Part shown: positions 1-6,724 of the stretch, piece by piece
How positions within the stretch are numbered: the stretch's first letter is position 1
How the letters are laid out: every line of letters begins with the position of its first letter
Assembly: GCA_028819675.1 (NCBI GenBank)
Contig: JAPPKT010000362.1
Coordinates: 1-8,065 of the forward strand
Direction: 5' to 3'
Source: Caldilineaceae bacterium
GTDB lineage: Bacteria > Chloroflexota > Anaerolineae > Caldilineales > Caldilineaceae
Length of the DNA stretch: 8,065 bases
Notes under the pieces: model-generated
Databases searched by the model: none
What the model was told of the DNA's origin: nothing
The model's input: the letters and a program-made list of their open reading frames with translations, nothing else
Position numbers and translations under genes: made by a program

Positions 1-515
1 AGCTGGGCCGGGATCTGTACAGGCAGGCGCAGGGGCTTGATGAGCGGCCGGTTGTTACGGAGCGCGAGGCCAAGTCTATCAGCCAGGAGACGACGTTCGC
101 AGAGGATGTGGTTGATACGGAGACGTTGAGAAGGGCGTTGCGGCATCAGGCAGGGCGGGTAGGGGCGCGCTTGCGGGGCAGCGGGTTGGCGGCGCGGACC
201 GTCATTTTGAAGCTGCGTTGGACCGACTTCACTACGCTGACACGCCAGACTACGCCCTCACATCCCGTGGAGGATGAAGAGGAGATCTATGGGATCGCTT
301 CAGACCTGCTGGCGTCGAACCGGCCAGAGGGGGCGGCGGTACGGTTGATTGGGGTGGGGTGCAGCGGTCTGGTTCCGGCGGTGAGGCAGATGAGCATTTT
401 CGATATGGCGGCGGACCCGGAGGCGCGGGCCAAAGAGGACCAGCTGAACGAGGCTGTGAAGGGGCTGCGGAAGAGGTTTGGCGCGGATGCGATCCGGCGG
501 GGGAGCGATTTGTGA
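1..515 (+). CDS. dinB: DNA polymerase IV (Y-family), C-terminal part, cut by the left edge
   Basis: This is the 3' end of a Y-family translesion DNA polymerase, which copies past damaged template bases in the cytoplasm. The open frame runs from base 3, so the start codon and the palm, fingers and thumb domains lie outside the window. About 170 residues are visible. Near their beginning is REAKSISQETTF, the conserved entry into the little-finger (DNA-contacting) domain of Pol IV. The rest of that domain follows, including the strand VILKLRWTDFTTLTRQ. Further on is QMSIFD, which resembles the beta-clamp-binding peptide (canonical QLSLF), here with Met and Ile as substitutions. The protein ends with LRKRFGADAIRRG, the helix usually found after the clamp motif in this family. 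The gene ends with TGA at 513-515. The family call is firm. Whether the unseen catalytic part is intact cannot be judged. Confidence 0.93.
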   Translation, partial: LGRDLYRQAQGLDERPVVTEREAKSISQETTFAEDVVDTETLRRALRHQAGRVGARLRGSGLAARTVILKLRWTDFTTLTRQTTPSHPVEDEEEIYGIASDLLASNRPEGAAVRLIGVGCSGLVPAVRQMSIFDMAADPEARAKEDQLNEAVKGLRKRFGADAIRRGSDL

Positions 516-667
516 GACCGATATTTGGCTGGCTAACCTGGGGTGGAAGCACAACCGTCTCCTGGGGCACTTCTTGTAGTTCCGGATTTCCATGTCGGTT
601 CTTGGACAACATTGACATGAGTCGCGAGCAGGTTACTTCGATATCCTTTCAGTTGAGATGTACTAAG

Positions 668-672
668 AGGAG
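668..672 (+). promoter_or_regulatory. Ribosome binding site that decides the GNAT start
   Basis: AGGAG sits inside the purine run AAGAGGAG (665-672). It lies 9 bases before the ATG at 682 but directly abuts the TTG at 673. A ribosome cannot easily use a Shine-Dalgarno that touches the start codon, so the site favours ATG 682 over the longer reading from TTG 673. Confidence 0.65.
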
Positions 673-681
673 TTGAAACGG

Positions 682-1644
682 ATGCGATACGAAGTGCCGA
701 TCTCTGAAGAGTTAATTGACGAGCTTTTCCCATTTTGGGCGTCGATTTTTGGGGAGGTATTGCCAGACATTGCGCGTGAAGTCTTTCTTGGCGCTGAAGA
801 TGCCTATAGCGGGGGCACTCTCTACTTGCGAAGGGAAGAAGGACGGCTGGCAAGCACGTGCTTCACGATGCAGTCGAAAGTGGTGCCGAGTCTGGCAGGA
901 TTCAGTGAAGTGGCCACGGACCCGCAGTTTCGGGGCAGGGGCTTAGCGACCGAACTGTGCAGCTGGGCGGTGGAGGATTTTCGTGCGGCGGGCGGCGAGG
1001 CGTTTTTCCTGGGCACGGTCAACCCGGCGGCGGCGCGGGTCTATCACCGGCTTGGGTGGCGCAAGCTGGCCGGAGCCAATGTGATGGCGAATATATTGAG
1101 CGGGGAATCTCCTGAGGCTTTCCTGGTGGACTACTTTTCGGGTGAAGGAGCAACGGTGGTGGAGGCGTCGCCGGCGGACCGTATTCCGATGATCCCGCTG
1201 ATCCTTTGCCCGCATGACTGGCAGGTGATGGACGCGAATACAGGCGTGTGCTCAACTCGCTATGCTACGCAGAATTCGTGTATGGGGCTGTATGTGCGCT
1301 ATGAGCGGATGGGGACGGGGGGCGGCGCCTGGTTTGCGGCGAGGACGGCGGAGGGGAAGGTGGTCGGGTTGTCGACGGCGCGCAGGGATGAGGGGGGTGC
1401 GTTCCAGATTGACGCGTTTGCGCACGGCCGCTTTGGGGAAGTCTGGGAAGGGCTTGTGCAGGCGGCGGTAGGCAGGTCTCAGGAACTGGGCGAGGGCGGG
1501 TGCTATGCCGTCGTCTCGGTTGAGGATGAAGAGAAACAGTCCTGGTTTGAGTCGCTGGGATTTCGCGGGGCCGGTTCGGGTGCAGAGTTTGAACTGGACG
1601 GGAGGCGGGTGGCTTCGGTGAGGATGGAGAAGAGCTCTGCGTAA
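682..1644 (+). CDS. Tandem-GNAT N-acetyltransferase
   Basis: This predicted cytoplasmic acetyl-CoA-dependent acyltransferase has 320 residues from ATG 682; a TTG at 673 in the same frame would add three. The N-terminal half is a recognisable GNAT domain. Motif A reads EVATDPQFRGRGLATEL around residues 76-92, with the acetyl-CoA pyrophosphate loop QFRGRG. Motif B reads FLGTVNPAAARVYHRLGW around residues 109-126. The C-terminal half (about 195-315) looks like a second GNAT fold: a strand AEGKVVGLSTARRDE, then helices, and SWFESLGF like the end of a GNAT domain. It lacks the RxxGxG loop, so it is probably a degenerate partner domain. Tandem GNAT proteins of this size include mycothiol synthase-like enzymes, but the acceptor substrate cannot be read from sequence. 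It follows dinB after 166 bases and has its own terminator. Confidence 0.85.
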   Translation: MRYEVPISEELIDELFPFWASIFGEVLPDIAREVFLGAEDAYSGGTLYLRREEGRLASTCFTMQSKVVPSLAGFSEVATDPQFRGRGLATELCSWAVEDFRAAGGEAFFLGTVNPAAARVYHRLGWRKLAGANVMANILSGESPEAFLVDYFSGEGATVVEASPADRIPMIPLILCPHDWQVMDANTGVCSTRYATQNSCMGLYVRYERMGTGGGAWFAARTAEGKVVGLSTARRDEGGAFQIDAFAHGRFGEVWEGLVQAAVGRSQELGEGGCYAVVSVEDEEKQSWFESLGFRGAGSGAEFELDGRRVASVRMEKSSA

Positions 1645-1667
1645 GCGGTAGTGGAGTTGGCGATGAC

Positions 1668-1700
1668 AAGGCGGCTGGCCAAGTGCCAGCCGCCTTTTGT
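1668..1700 (+). terminator. Rho-independent terminator of the acetyltransferase gene
   Basis: A perfect 12-bp stem pairs 1668-1679 (AAGGCGGCTGGC) with 1685-1696 (GCCAGCCGCCTT) around a 5-base loop, CAAGT. It is followed by TTTTGTTT on the + strand. It begins 24 bases after the stop codon of the acetyltransferase. Read from the - strand the same stem has no good U-run, so it should work mainly in the + direction. Confidence 0.92.
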
Positions 1701-1801
1701 TTGGGGATTCCATTTTGCTCAGGAGACCGCCTGCCGCGAGAGCAGGAAAAGTGGGCGCTTCAGACCTACGTAGAGGCGAGCGGAAGCAGAAATCTCAGCT
1801 T

Positions 1802-2689
1802 CTACCCCATCATGGCGTCATCGCCACTCCATTCAGTGTCGATACCGACATAGTCCTTGACAAGGGGCTGGAGGTGATCCGGAAAGGCTTTCATGAAGGT
1901 CCTGGCGTCCTCTGACAGCGCCCAAGGGGCGTTGACGGGGTAGTCGCGCGGTCGTAGCCCGATGCCACAGGAGAGGCGAACGCGGTCGATGCGGTTGGGG
2001 AAGGCTGAGTGATAGGTGCGGGAGGCGAAGATTATTTCGTCTCCCGGGTCGGTGAAGAGAGGCACCATGCCGGGAAAGTCGAAGCCGACGTAGCCCTTGG
2101 GCTCGGTCCCGATGCGGTGGAAGGAGCGCTGGTCGGGGGTGAGCTGGAAGCCCTCGGGCCCTTCCCAGCCTTCGACATGGGAGTCTTCGACCACGGCCAG
2201 TCCGCCGTGCCTGGGGTGTGAGCCGGTGATGTAGAACCAGAGGCCGGAGGGCCAGGGGCCGCGGTTGAGTATGTCACCTGAGAAGGTGGGGGGGCCGTCG
2301 GTGAAGCCGCAGAAGTCGGAGTGCCAGGTGAGAGGGTCGGAGCCGGGGTTGCGGATGATGGCGGCGGTGCGGTTGATGGTGAGCTCTTCGGCCTGGCAGA
2401 AGACGCGCTGGGCGCGCATGAAGGGTTCGTGGTCGAACATTTTCCACATTGCGGGAGAGTGTTCTATGAAGGATGTGTGGGTGAAGCTGTTGCCTTCGCC
2501 GAGCGAGTCGTCGGGGTCGATCACCTGTTTGACGGACTCCTGAAGCTCTGTAACGAGTTCATCGGAGAGGACACTCTTGACGATGGCGAAGCCGTGGGCT
2601 TCGACGCATTCCTGGGCGGCGTCCAGCTCGTCCAGCGTGAACTCATATTGGTAACCCAGCTGCGGCTTCTGTATGTGGCTGTAATCCAT
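1802..2689 (-). CDS. PhyH-family Fe(II)/2-oxoglutarate dioxygenase, third copy (C)
   Basis: A 295-residue protein of the phytanoyl-CoA dioxygenase superfamily. These cytoplasmic enzymes use iron, O2 and 2-oxoglutarate to hydroxylate a substrate, releasing succinate and CO2. The facial triad is visible as W-H123-S-D125 and H227 in TYHSAFPN. R238 lies 11 residues after the last His, the same spacing as the 2-oxoglutarate arginine in human PhyH. Other family features are AHGFAIVKSVL near the N-terminus and HGGLAVVEDSH at 161-171, which corresponds to the usual GxLxxxPGSH segment. It starts at ATG with AGGAG six bases upstream. By hand count it is about 72 % identical to copy B and about 67 % to copy A. 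It is last in the cluster, faces the + strand acetyltransferase tail-to-tail, and has no clear terminator behind it. The substrate is unknown. Confidence 0.9.
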   Translation of the reverse strand: MDYSHIQKPQLGYQYEFTLDELDAAQECVEAHGFAIVKSVLSDELVTELQESVKQVIDPDDSLGEGNSFTHTSFIEHSPAMWKMFDHEPFMRAQRVFCQAEELTINRTAAIIRNPGSDPLTWHSDFCGFTDGPPTFSGDILNRGPWPSGLWFYITGSHPRHGGLAVVEDSHVEGWEGPEGFQLTPDQRSFHRIGTEPKGYVGFDFPGMVPLFTDPGDEIIFASRTYHSAFPNRIDRVRLSCGIGLRPRDYPVNAPWALSEDARTFMKAFPDHLQPLVKDYVGIDTEWSGDDAMMG

Positions 2690-2865
2690 TCAAAGCTCCT
2701 TCTAAGGTAAGGCTTGAGGTGGTGACGTGCCGGCCCGGCATTTTGGGGCCCAGGCATGCTCGACTCTCGGCCGACTCCAGGCTTAAGTCACACGTTTCAA
2801 AACCGCTTCCAAGCGCGGCGGCTTGCGGAAGGGCGTCTCGGCGGCACTCAAACGCGCCTGATTCA

Positions 2866-3753
2866 TTATCCCATCATAGCATCATCGCCACTCCAGTCAT
2901 CGTCGATGCCGACGTAGCCTTCAACAAAGGGCTGCAATCGTTTGGGGAGAGCCTTGAGGAAGGCCTGTGCGTCGTACGAGAGTGGCCACGGGGCTTCTAT
3001 TTCGAAGTCACGCGGGCGGTAGATGATGGCGCAGGAGAGCCGGACGCGATTTGTGCGGTTGGGGAAAGCGGCGTGGTAGGTGCGGGAAGCGAATACGATC
3101 TGGTCGCAGGGATCGGTGAAGATAGGCACCAGGCCGGGCACGTCGAAACCGACGTACCTTTCTGGATGGGTCCCCTCTTTGTGAAAAGATCGTCGATCCG
3201 GCGTGAATTGGAAACCATCGGGCGGGGTCCAGTCCTTGCGGTGGGAGTCTTCGATGAGTGCCAGGCCGCCATGTTCGGGATTGGAGCCGGTGATATAGAA
3301 CCAGAGGCCGGACGGCCAGGGGCCGCGGTTCAGCACGTCGCCTGAGAATGTGCGGGGGCCGTTGGAGAAGCCGCAGAAGTCGGAGTGCCATGCGAGCGGC
3401 GCGGAGCCGGGATTGCGCAGGATTGCTGCAGAGCGGAGGATGGACAGGTCCTCAGACTGGCACAAGGTGCGCTGTGCGCGCAGGTAGGGGTCATTGTCGA
3501 GCAACTTCCACATGGCCGGAGATTGTTCGATGAAGGAGGAATGGGTGAAGCTGTTTCCCTCTCCCAAAGTGTCATCCGGGTCAAGAATCTTTTTGACGGA
3601 CTCCTGGAGCTCCTGCACCAGTTCATCTGAGAGGACTTTCTTGATGATGGCAAAGCCGTGGGCCTCGACGCATTGGTGCGCGGCGTCCGTTTCGTCGAGT
3701 GTGAATTCGTAGCGGTAGCCCAGATCGGGCTTTTGGAAGTAGCTGTAGTCCAT
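2866..3753 (-). CDS. PhyH-family Fe(II)/2-oxoglutarate dioxygenase, second copy (B)
   Basis: A 295-residue paralogue that aligns without a single gap to copy C. It keeps the iron ligands H123 and D125 (AWHSDFCGF) and H227 (TYHAAFPN), plus the probable 2-oxoglutarate arginine R238 (RVRLS). The block LNRGPWPSGLWFYITGS just after the metal loop is the same as in copy C and differs from copy A. Some positions are private to this copy, such as RKDWTPPDG at 172-180 where A and C share EGPEG. The start is ATG with GGAG six bases upstream. A 139-base gap separates it from copy A upstream and a 176-base gap from copy C downstream; neither gap holds a convincing terminator or promoter. It is probably an active hydroxylase of a small organic substrate, with identity unknown. 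Confidence 0.9.
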   Translation of the reverse strand: MDYSYFQKPDLGYRYEFTLDETDAAHQCVEAHGFAIIKKVLSDELVQELQESVKKILDPDDTLGEGNSFTHSSFIEQSPAMWKLLDNDPYLRAQRTLCQSEDLSILRSAAILRNPGSAPLAWHSDFCGFSNGPRTFSGDVLNRGPWPSGLWFYITGSNPEHGGLALIEDSHRKDWTPPDGFQFTPDRRSFHKEGTHPERYVGFDVPGLVPIFTDPCDQIVFASRTYHAAFPNRTNRVRLSCAIIYRPRDFEIEAPWPLSYDAQAFLKALPKRLQPFVEGYVGIDDDWSGDDAMMG

Positions 3754-3853
3754 TCAGTTCTCCGGCCGAAGAAGACGTACATGCACTGGCACGACGGCCA
3801 CGCCCTGAAAAGCGCAGCCGCCTACCAGAAAAGGCAGTCATTGATTGTGGGGA

Positions 3854-3880
3854 AGCAGCTTCGCGTCGCCAAGCGCTGCT
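3854..3880 (-). other. Possible RNA hairpin behind dioxygenase copy A
   Basis: An imperfect inverted repeat lies 13 bases after the stop of copy A: AGCAGCTT on one side and AAGCGCTGCT on the other. It can form eight base pairs with a two-base bulge and a 9-base loop. In the - strand transcript it is followed by UUCCCC, not a U-run, so it does not look like an intrinsic terminator. It could act as a 3' stability or processing hairpin, or be chance. Confidence 0.25.
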
Positions 3881-3892
3881 GAACGCTCTGCA

Positions 3893-4798
3893 CTACCCCA
3901 TCATGGCGTCGGCTTGCGGTTCGGCATCGTCGGGCCGCCAGTCGTTCTGGATGCCGGTATATTCCTCCACATAGTGCTGATAACGCTCGGGTAGCGCCTT
4001 TATGAAGGCCTTGGCGGTATCAGGAAGCGGCCAGGGCGCGTCGATCTTGTATGCCTTGGGGCGGAAGCCGACGCCGCAGGAGAGGCGGACGCGGTCGATG
4101 CGATTGGGGAAGGCGGCGTGGTAGGTGCGGGTGGCGAAGACGAGCTGGTCGGTTGGCTCTCCGAAGAGGGGTACCATGCCGGGCACGTCGAAGCCGACGT
4201 AGTTATGCGGCTCTGTACCGATGGGGTGGAATGAGCGCTTGTCCGGGGTCAGCTGGAATCCCTCGGGCCCTTCCCAGTCCAACCCGTGAGAATCCGCGAT
4301 GACGGCGAGGCCGCCGTGCTTGGGGAAGGAGCCGGTGATGTAGAACCAGAGCCCAGAGGGCAAGCTAAACTTATTGAGCACATCTCCTGCGTTTTGCGGA
4401 GGACCCTCGGCAAATCCATGCCAGTCGGTGTGCCAACCGAGCGGATCGGAGCCGGGATTGCGGATGATGGCGGCAGAGCGGTGAATTGTCAGGCCGCCAT
4501 CGCCGCAGTAGAAGCGGTTCACGCGCATGAAGGGCTCATGGTCGAACAGTTTCCAGGAGGCGGGGGAATGCTCGACGAAAGCGGTGTGGGTAAAGCTGTT
4601 GCCCGCGCCCAGCGTGCCGTCGGGATCGAGGACCTCCACAACGGACTTCCTGAGGTCTTCCACCAGCTCCTCGGTCAAAACGTTCTTTATGATGGCGAAG
4701 CCGTGCGCTTCAACACATTCGTTCATGGCATCGAGTTCATCGATACTGAACTCGTAGCGATAGCCCAGGTCCGGTTTCTCAATGTGACTGTAATCCAT
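3893..4798 (-). CDS. PhyH-family Fe(II)/2-oxoglutarate dioxygenase, first copy (A)
   Basis: A 301-residue paralogue and the first of the three in transcription order. It begins 30 bases after the MalG-type permease stops, with GAGGAG close before its ATG, so it is very likely on the transporter transcript. Catalytic residues match the other copies: H123 and D125 in GWHTDWHGF, H227 in TYHAAFPN, and R238. By hand count it is about 67 % identical to copy C and 64 % to B. The difference is marked just past the iron loop: WHGFAEGPPQNAGD and LNKFSLPSGL replace FCGF..GP.TFSGD and LNRGPWPSGL. It also carries a six-residue insertion near the C-terminus, before the shared DAMMG tail. In this family the region after HxD lines the active site, so a substrate distinct from that of B and C is a reasonable inference. 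Confidence 0.9.
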   Translation of the reverse strand: MDYSHIEKPDLGYRYEFSIDELDAMNECVEAHGFAIIKNVLTEELVEDLRKSVVEVLDPDGTLGAGNSFTHTAFVEHSPASWKLFDHEPFMRVNRFYCGDGGLTIHRSAAIIRNPGSDPLGWHTDWHGFAEGPPQNAGDVLNKFSLPSGLWFYITGSFPKHGGLAVIADSHGLDWEGPEGFQLTPDKRSFHPIGTEPHNYVGFDVPGMVPLFGEPTDQLVFATRTYHAAFPNRIDRVRLSCGVGFRPKAYKIDAPWPLPDTAKAFIKALPERYQHYVEEYTGIQNDWRPDDAEPQADAMMG

Positions 4799-4828
4799 AG
4801 AAAGCTCCTCGCGAGTAGGCTGGCTTAC

Positions 4829-5749
4829 CTACCCCTTCAGTGACCCGATGGTGATCCCCTGTATCATCTGCTTTTGCATCAGTATGAATGCGACGATGGG
4901 AAGAACGGACATGAGAATGGCGGCCGACATACCGATTCCATAGGCGGGACCGGTGCCTTTCAGCTGGAACATGATGATGGATACGCCGACTGGCATGGTG
5001 TAGATCTGTGGTTTGTTCAGGACCAGCAGAGGCCAGAGGAAGTCGTTCCAGTGGTAGGTAAAGGTAAAGATAGCGAGGGTGGCGAGGACGGGCCTGGACA
5101 AAGGGATTGTGATTAACCACCAGAGCTGCAGCTCGTGAGCGCCGTCGATGCGGGCGGCCTGGAAGAGTTCGTCAGGCAGTGTCACAGCGAACTGGCGGAA
5201 GAGGAAGAGTGCGAAAGGAGAGGCCAGACCGGGCAGGATCAGGGCCCAGTAGGTGTCGTGCATGCCCAGTTTCAAGGTCAAGACGTAGGAGGCGATCAGT
5301 GTCGACCAAGCCGGGACAAGCATGGTGGAGATAATGAGCCAGAACAGTTTGTCGCGGCCGGGAAACTGCTTGCGGGCGAAGCTGTAGCCGGCAAGGGAGG
5401 CCACGAGGACGACGCCCAGGGTGAAGGCTGCGCCGGTGAAGACGCTGTTCCAGAACCACTTGAGGACAGGCGAGTTGGCAACGCCGCTGCCGGTCAAGAG
5501 GTCGATGTAGTTTTTGAGCACGGGCCGAGTCAGAACAAAGGAGGGGGGAATTGTAGCGACTTCGGAGGGGTGCTTGAAGCTGGTGATCAGGGCCCAGTAG
5601 AGCGGGAACAGTGAGATCGCGGCAAGCACGAGGATCATCAGGAGCGCGAGGTAGCGTAATGCGCTGGCCGATCCTTCCGGGAGCAGGCGCAGTTGCAGCA
5701 GTTCCAAGAGTGAAGGCGTCTGTCTGTTGAGCCGGGATTGTGTTGCCAT
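4829..5749 (-). CDS. CUT1 ABC transporter permease, MalG type
   Basis: A 306-residue inner-membrane permease of a carbohydrate-type (CUT1) ABC importer. Six hydrophobic segments can be placed at about residues 31-53, 103-123, 137-160, 168-186, 219-241 and 272-292. The cytoplasmic EAA loop, which docks on the ATPase, is at about 194-220 and contains LFQAARIDGA followed by ITIPLSRP; the usual first Glu is Gln here. The C-terminus ITIGSLKG matches the GxxxGAxKG ending typical of MalG-type subunits. It starts at ATG 5749 with AAGG seven bases upstream, only 15 bases after the MalF-type gene, and is followed 30 bases later by the first dioxygenase. It forms the translocation pore with the neighbouring permease. 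The transported solute cannot be read from the sequence; sugars, glycerol-phosphates and related polar compounds are typical for the family. Confidence 0.93.
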   Translation of the reverse strand: MATQSRLNRQTPSLLELLQLRLLPEGSASALRYLALLMILVLAAISLFPLYWALITSFKHPSEVATIPPSFVLTRPVLKNYIDLLTGSGVANSPVLKWFWNSVFTGAAFTLGVVLVASLAGYSFARKQFPGRDKLFWLIISTMLVPAWSTLIASYVLTLKLGMHDTYWALILPGLASPFALFLFRQFAVTLPDELFQAARIDGAHELQLWWLITIPLSRPVLATLAIFTFTYHWNDFLWPLLVLNKPQIYTMPVGVSIIMFQLKGTGPAYGIGMSAAILMSVLPIVAFILMQKQMIQGITIGSLKG

Positions 5750-5764
5750 GTTCGGACCTTCGGT

Positions 5765-6712
5765 TCAGAATTCCACAACCTGGGAAAAGCGACGGAATTG
5801 GAAAATGGTAAAGCCGACGGTTGCCACGAGGAGCAGCAGTCCGGCGGCGGCGGCGGTGCCGGCGTTGGCGTAGAAGATCAACTGGTTGTAGATATAGTAG
5901 CCGACGGTGATGGTGCTGTGTACAGGGCCGCCGCGCGTCAGAACGTAGATGGGCACGAAGACCTGAAGGGCGCCGAGGGTGGAGACGACGATCACGTAGA
6001 GCATTGCGGGTGTCAGGAGGGGCAGCGTGATCGCCCAGTGCTTGCGCCAGAAGGCGGCGCCGTCCACGGCGGCAGCGTCGTAGAGGCTGGAAGGGATGCT
6101 GAGGAGGGCGGCGCAGAAGATGATGATGGCGACGCCGTTACTGGAGACTATGGCCATGCCGGCGAGGGAGGGAAGGGCGGCATATATGCTTCCCAGCCAG
6201 TTGACCGGCTCCAATTTGACGAGTGAGAGTGCGTAGTTGAGGACGCCCACGTGAAAATCAAAGACAAAGCGCCAGATAATTGCTACGGCAAGCCCGGAGA
6301 TCACGCCGGGCAGGTAGAAGGCGGCCTGGAAAAAGCCACGCAATGAACTGCTGCGAAGTGAAACGATAAGTATAGCTGTCAGCAGCGAGAGGGCTGTCGA
6401 GATGGGGACGACCATCAGCGCGTAGTAGAAGGAGTTGACCATGGACTTCTGCGCGCTGGGCATTTCGACGACATCGGCGTAGTTCTGGAGGCCCACGTAC
6501 TCGGTGACGCCGCGGGGATGCCAGTCGACGACGCTCAACCAGATTACCATGCCGTAGGGAAGGAGGAAGAAGACGACGAAGAAGGCCATGAAAGGCATGA
6601 TGAGGAGGTAGCCCCACAGCTTTTCCGACTGGGCGATTGTCAAGCGCGGCCACGGGAACGTCTTTGGCCCTATTCGCAGGCCGCTGTCGATTTTATCTAC
6701 TCGATTTGTCAT
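5765..6712 (-). CDS. CUT1 ABC transporter permease, MalF type
   Basis: A 315-residue inner-membrane permease that pairs with the MalG-type subunit encoded next. It has a cytoplasmic N-terminal stretch, a first membrane segment at about 33-60 and further segments at about 91-118, 130-150, 180-205, 233-257 and 283-305. The EAA loop lies at about 210-235 (YDAAAVDGAAFW, then ITLPLLTP), with Asp in place of the first Glu. LTRGGPVHSTITVGYYIYN at 258-276 is the signature found before the last helix of MalF-type CUT1 subunits. The frame stays open far upstream into the binding-protein gene, but that stretch is an overlap artefact. ATG 6712 gives the normal family N-terminus and is the only reasonable start after the upstream stop. 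No strong Shine-Dalgarno precedes it: CCACAAAGAA directly abuts the ATG, and a 15-bp hairpin ends just before that. Confidence 0.92.
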   Translation of the reverse strand: MTNRVDKIDSGLRIGPKTFPWPRLTIAQSEKLWGYLLIMPFMAFFVVFFLLPYGMVIWLSVVDWHPRGVTEYVGLQNYADVVEMPSAQKSMVNSFYYALMVVPISTALSLLTAILIVSLRSSSLRGFFQAAFYLPGVISGLAVAIIWRFVFDFHVGVLNYALSLVKLEPVNWLGSIYAALPSLAGMAIVSSNGVAIIIFCAALLSIPSSLYDAAAVDGAAFWRKHWAITLPLLTPAMLYVIVVSTLGALQVFVPIYVLTRGGPVHSTITVGYYIYNQLIFYANAGTAAAAGLLLLVATVGFTIFQFRRFSQVVEF

Positions 6713-6724
6713 TTCTTTGTGGGG

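Noticed and set aside
612..639. TTGACA (612-617) as a -35 box for the acetyltransferase gene
   Set aside because: The -35 match is perfect, but at 16-18 bases spacing the best -10 candidate is TACTTC, a very poor match, so the pair is not convincing without transcript data.
1252..1713. Long open frame antisense to the acetyltransferase gene
   Set aside because: Its Pro/Arg/His-rich translation is typical of the antisense of a GC-rich gene, and it would run through the terminator hairpin. The sense strand has clear GNAT motifs.
1730..1746. CCTGC/GCAGG inverted repeat as terminator of the - strand cluster
   Set aside because: It has five pairs only and no U-run on the - strand side.
2728..2745. 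TGCCG/CGGCA hairpin followed by TTTT on the + strand
   Set aside because: The stem is only five pairs, and no + strand gene ends there. In the - direction, where the operon is transcribed, there is no U-run.
2719..3345. 208-residue open frame on the + strand opposite dioxygenase copy B
   Set aside because: It mirrors the third-position GC bias of the - strand gene. Similar mirror frames lie opposite copies A and C, and it has no recognisable domain.
3839..3867. Promoter-like pair in the - strand between dioxygenase copies A and B (TTGGCG, 17 bases, CACAAT)
   Set aside because: Each box matches consensus at only four of six positions, which is expected by chance in a gap of this size.
1802..4798. 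Identification of the dioxygenases as ectoine hydroxylase (EctD)
   Set aside because: Copies B and C share WHSDF with the EctD signature, but the following residues (CGF..GP) do not match it. No ectoine biosynthesis genes are present, and the transporter context does not fit.
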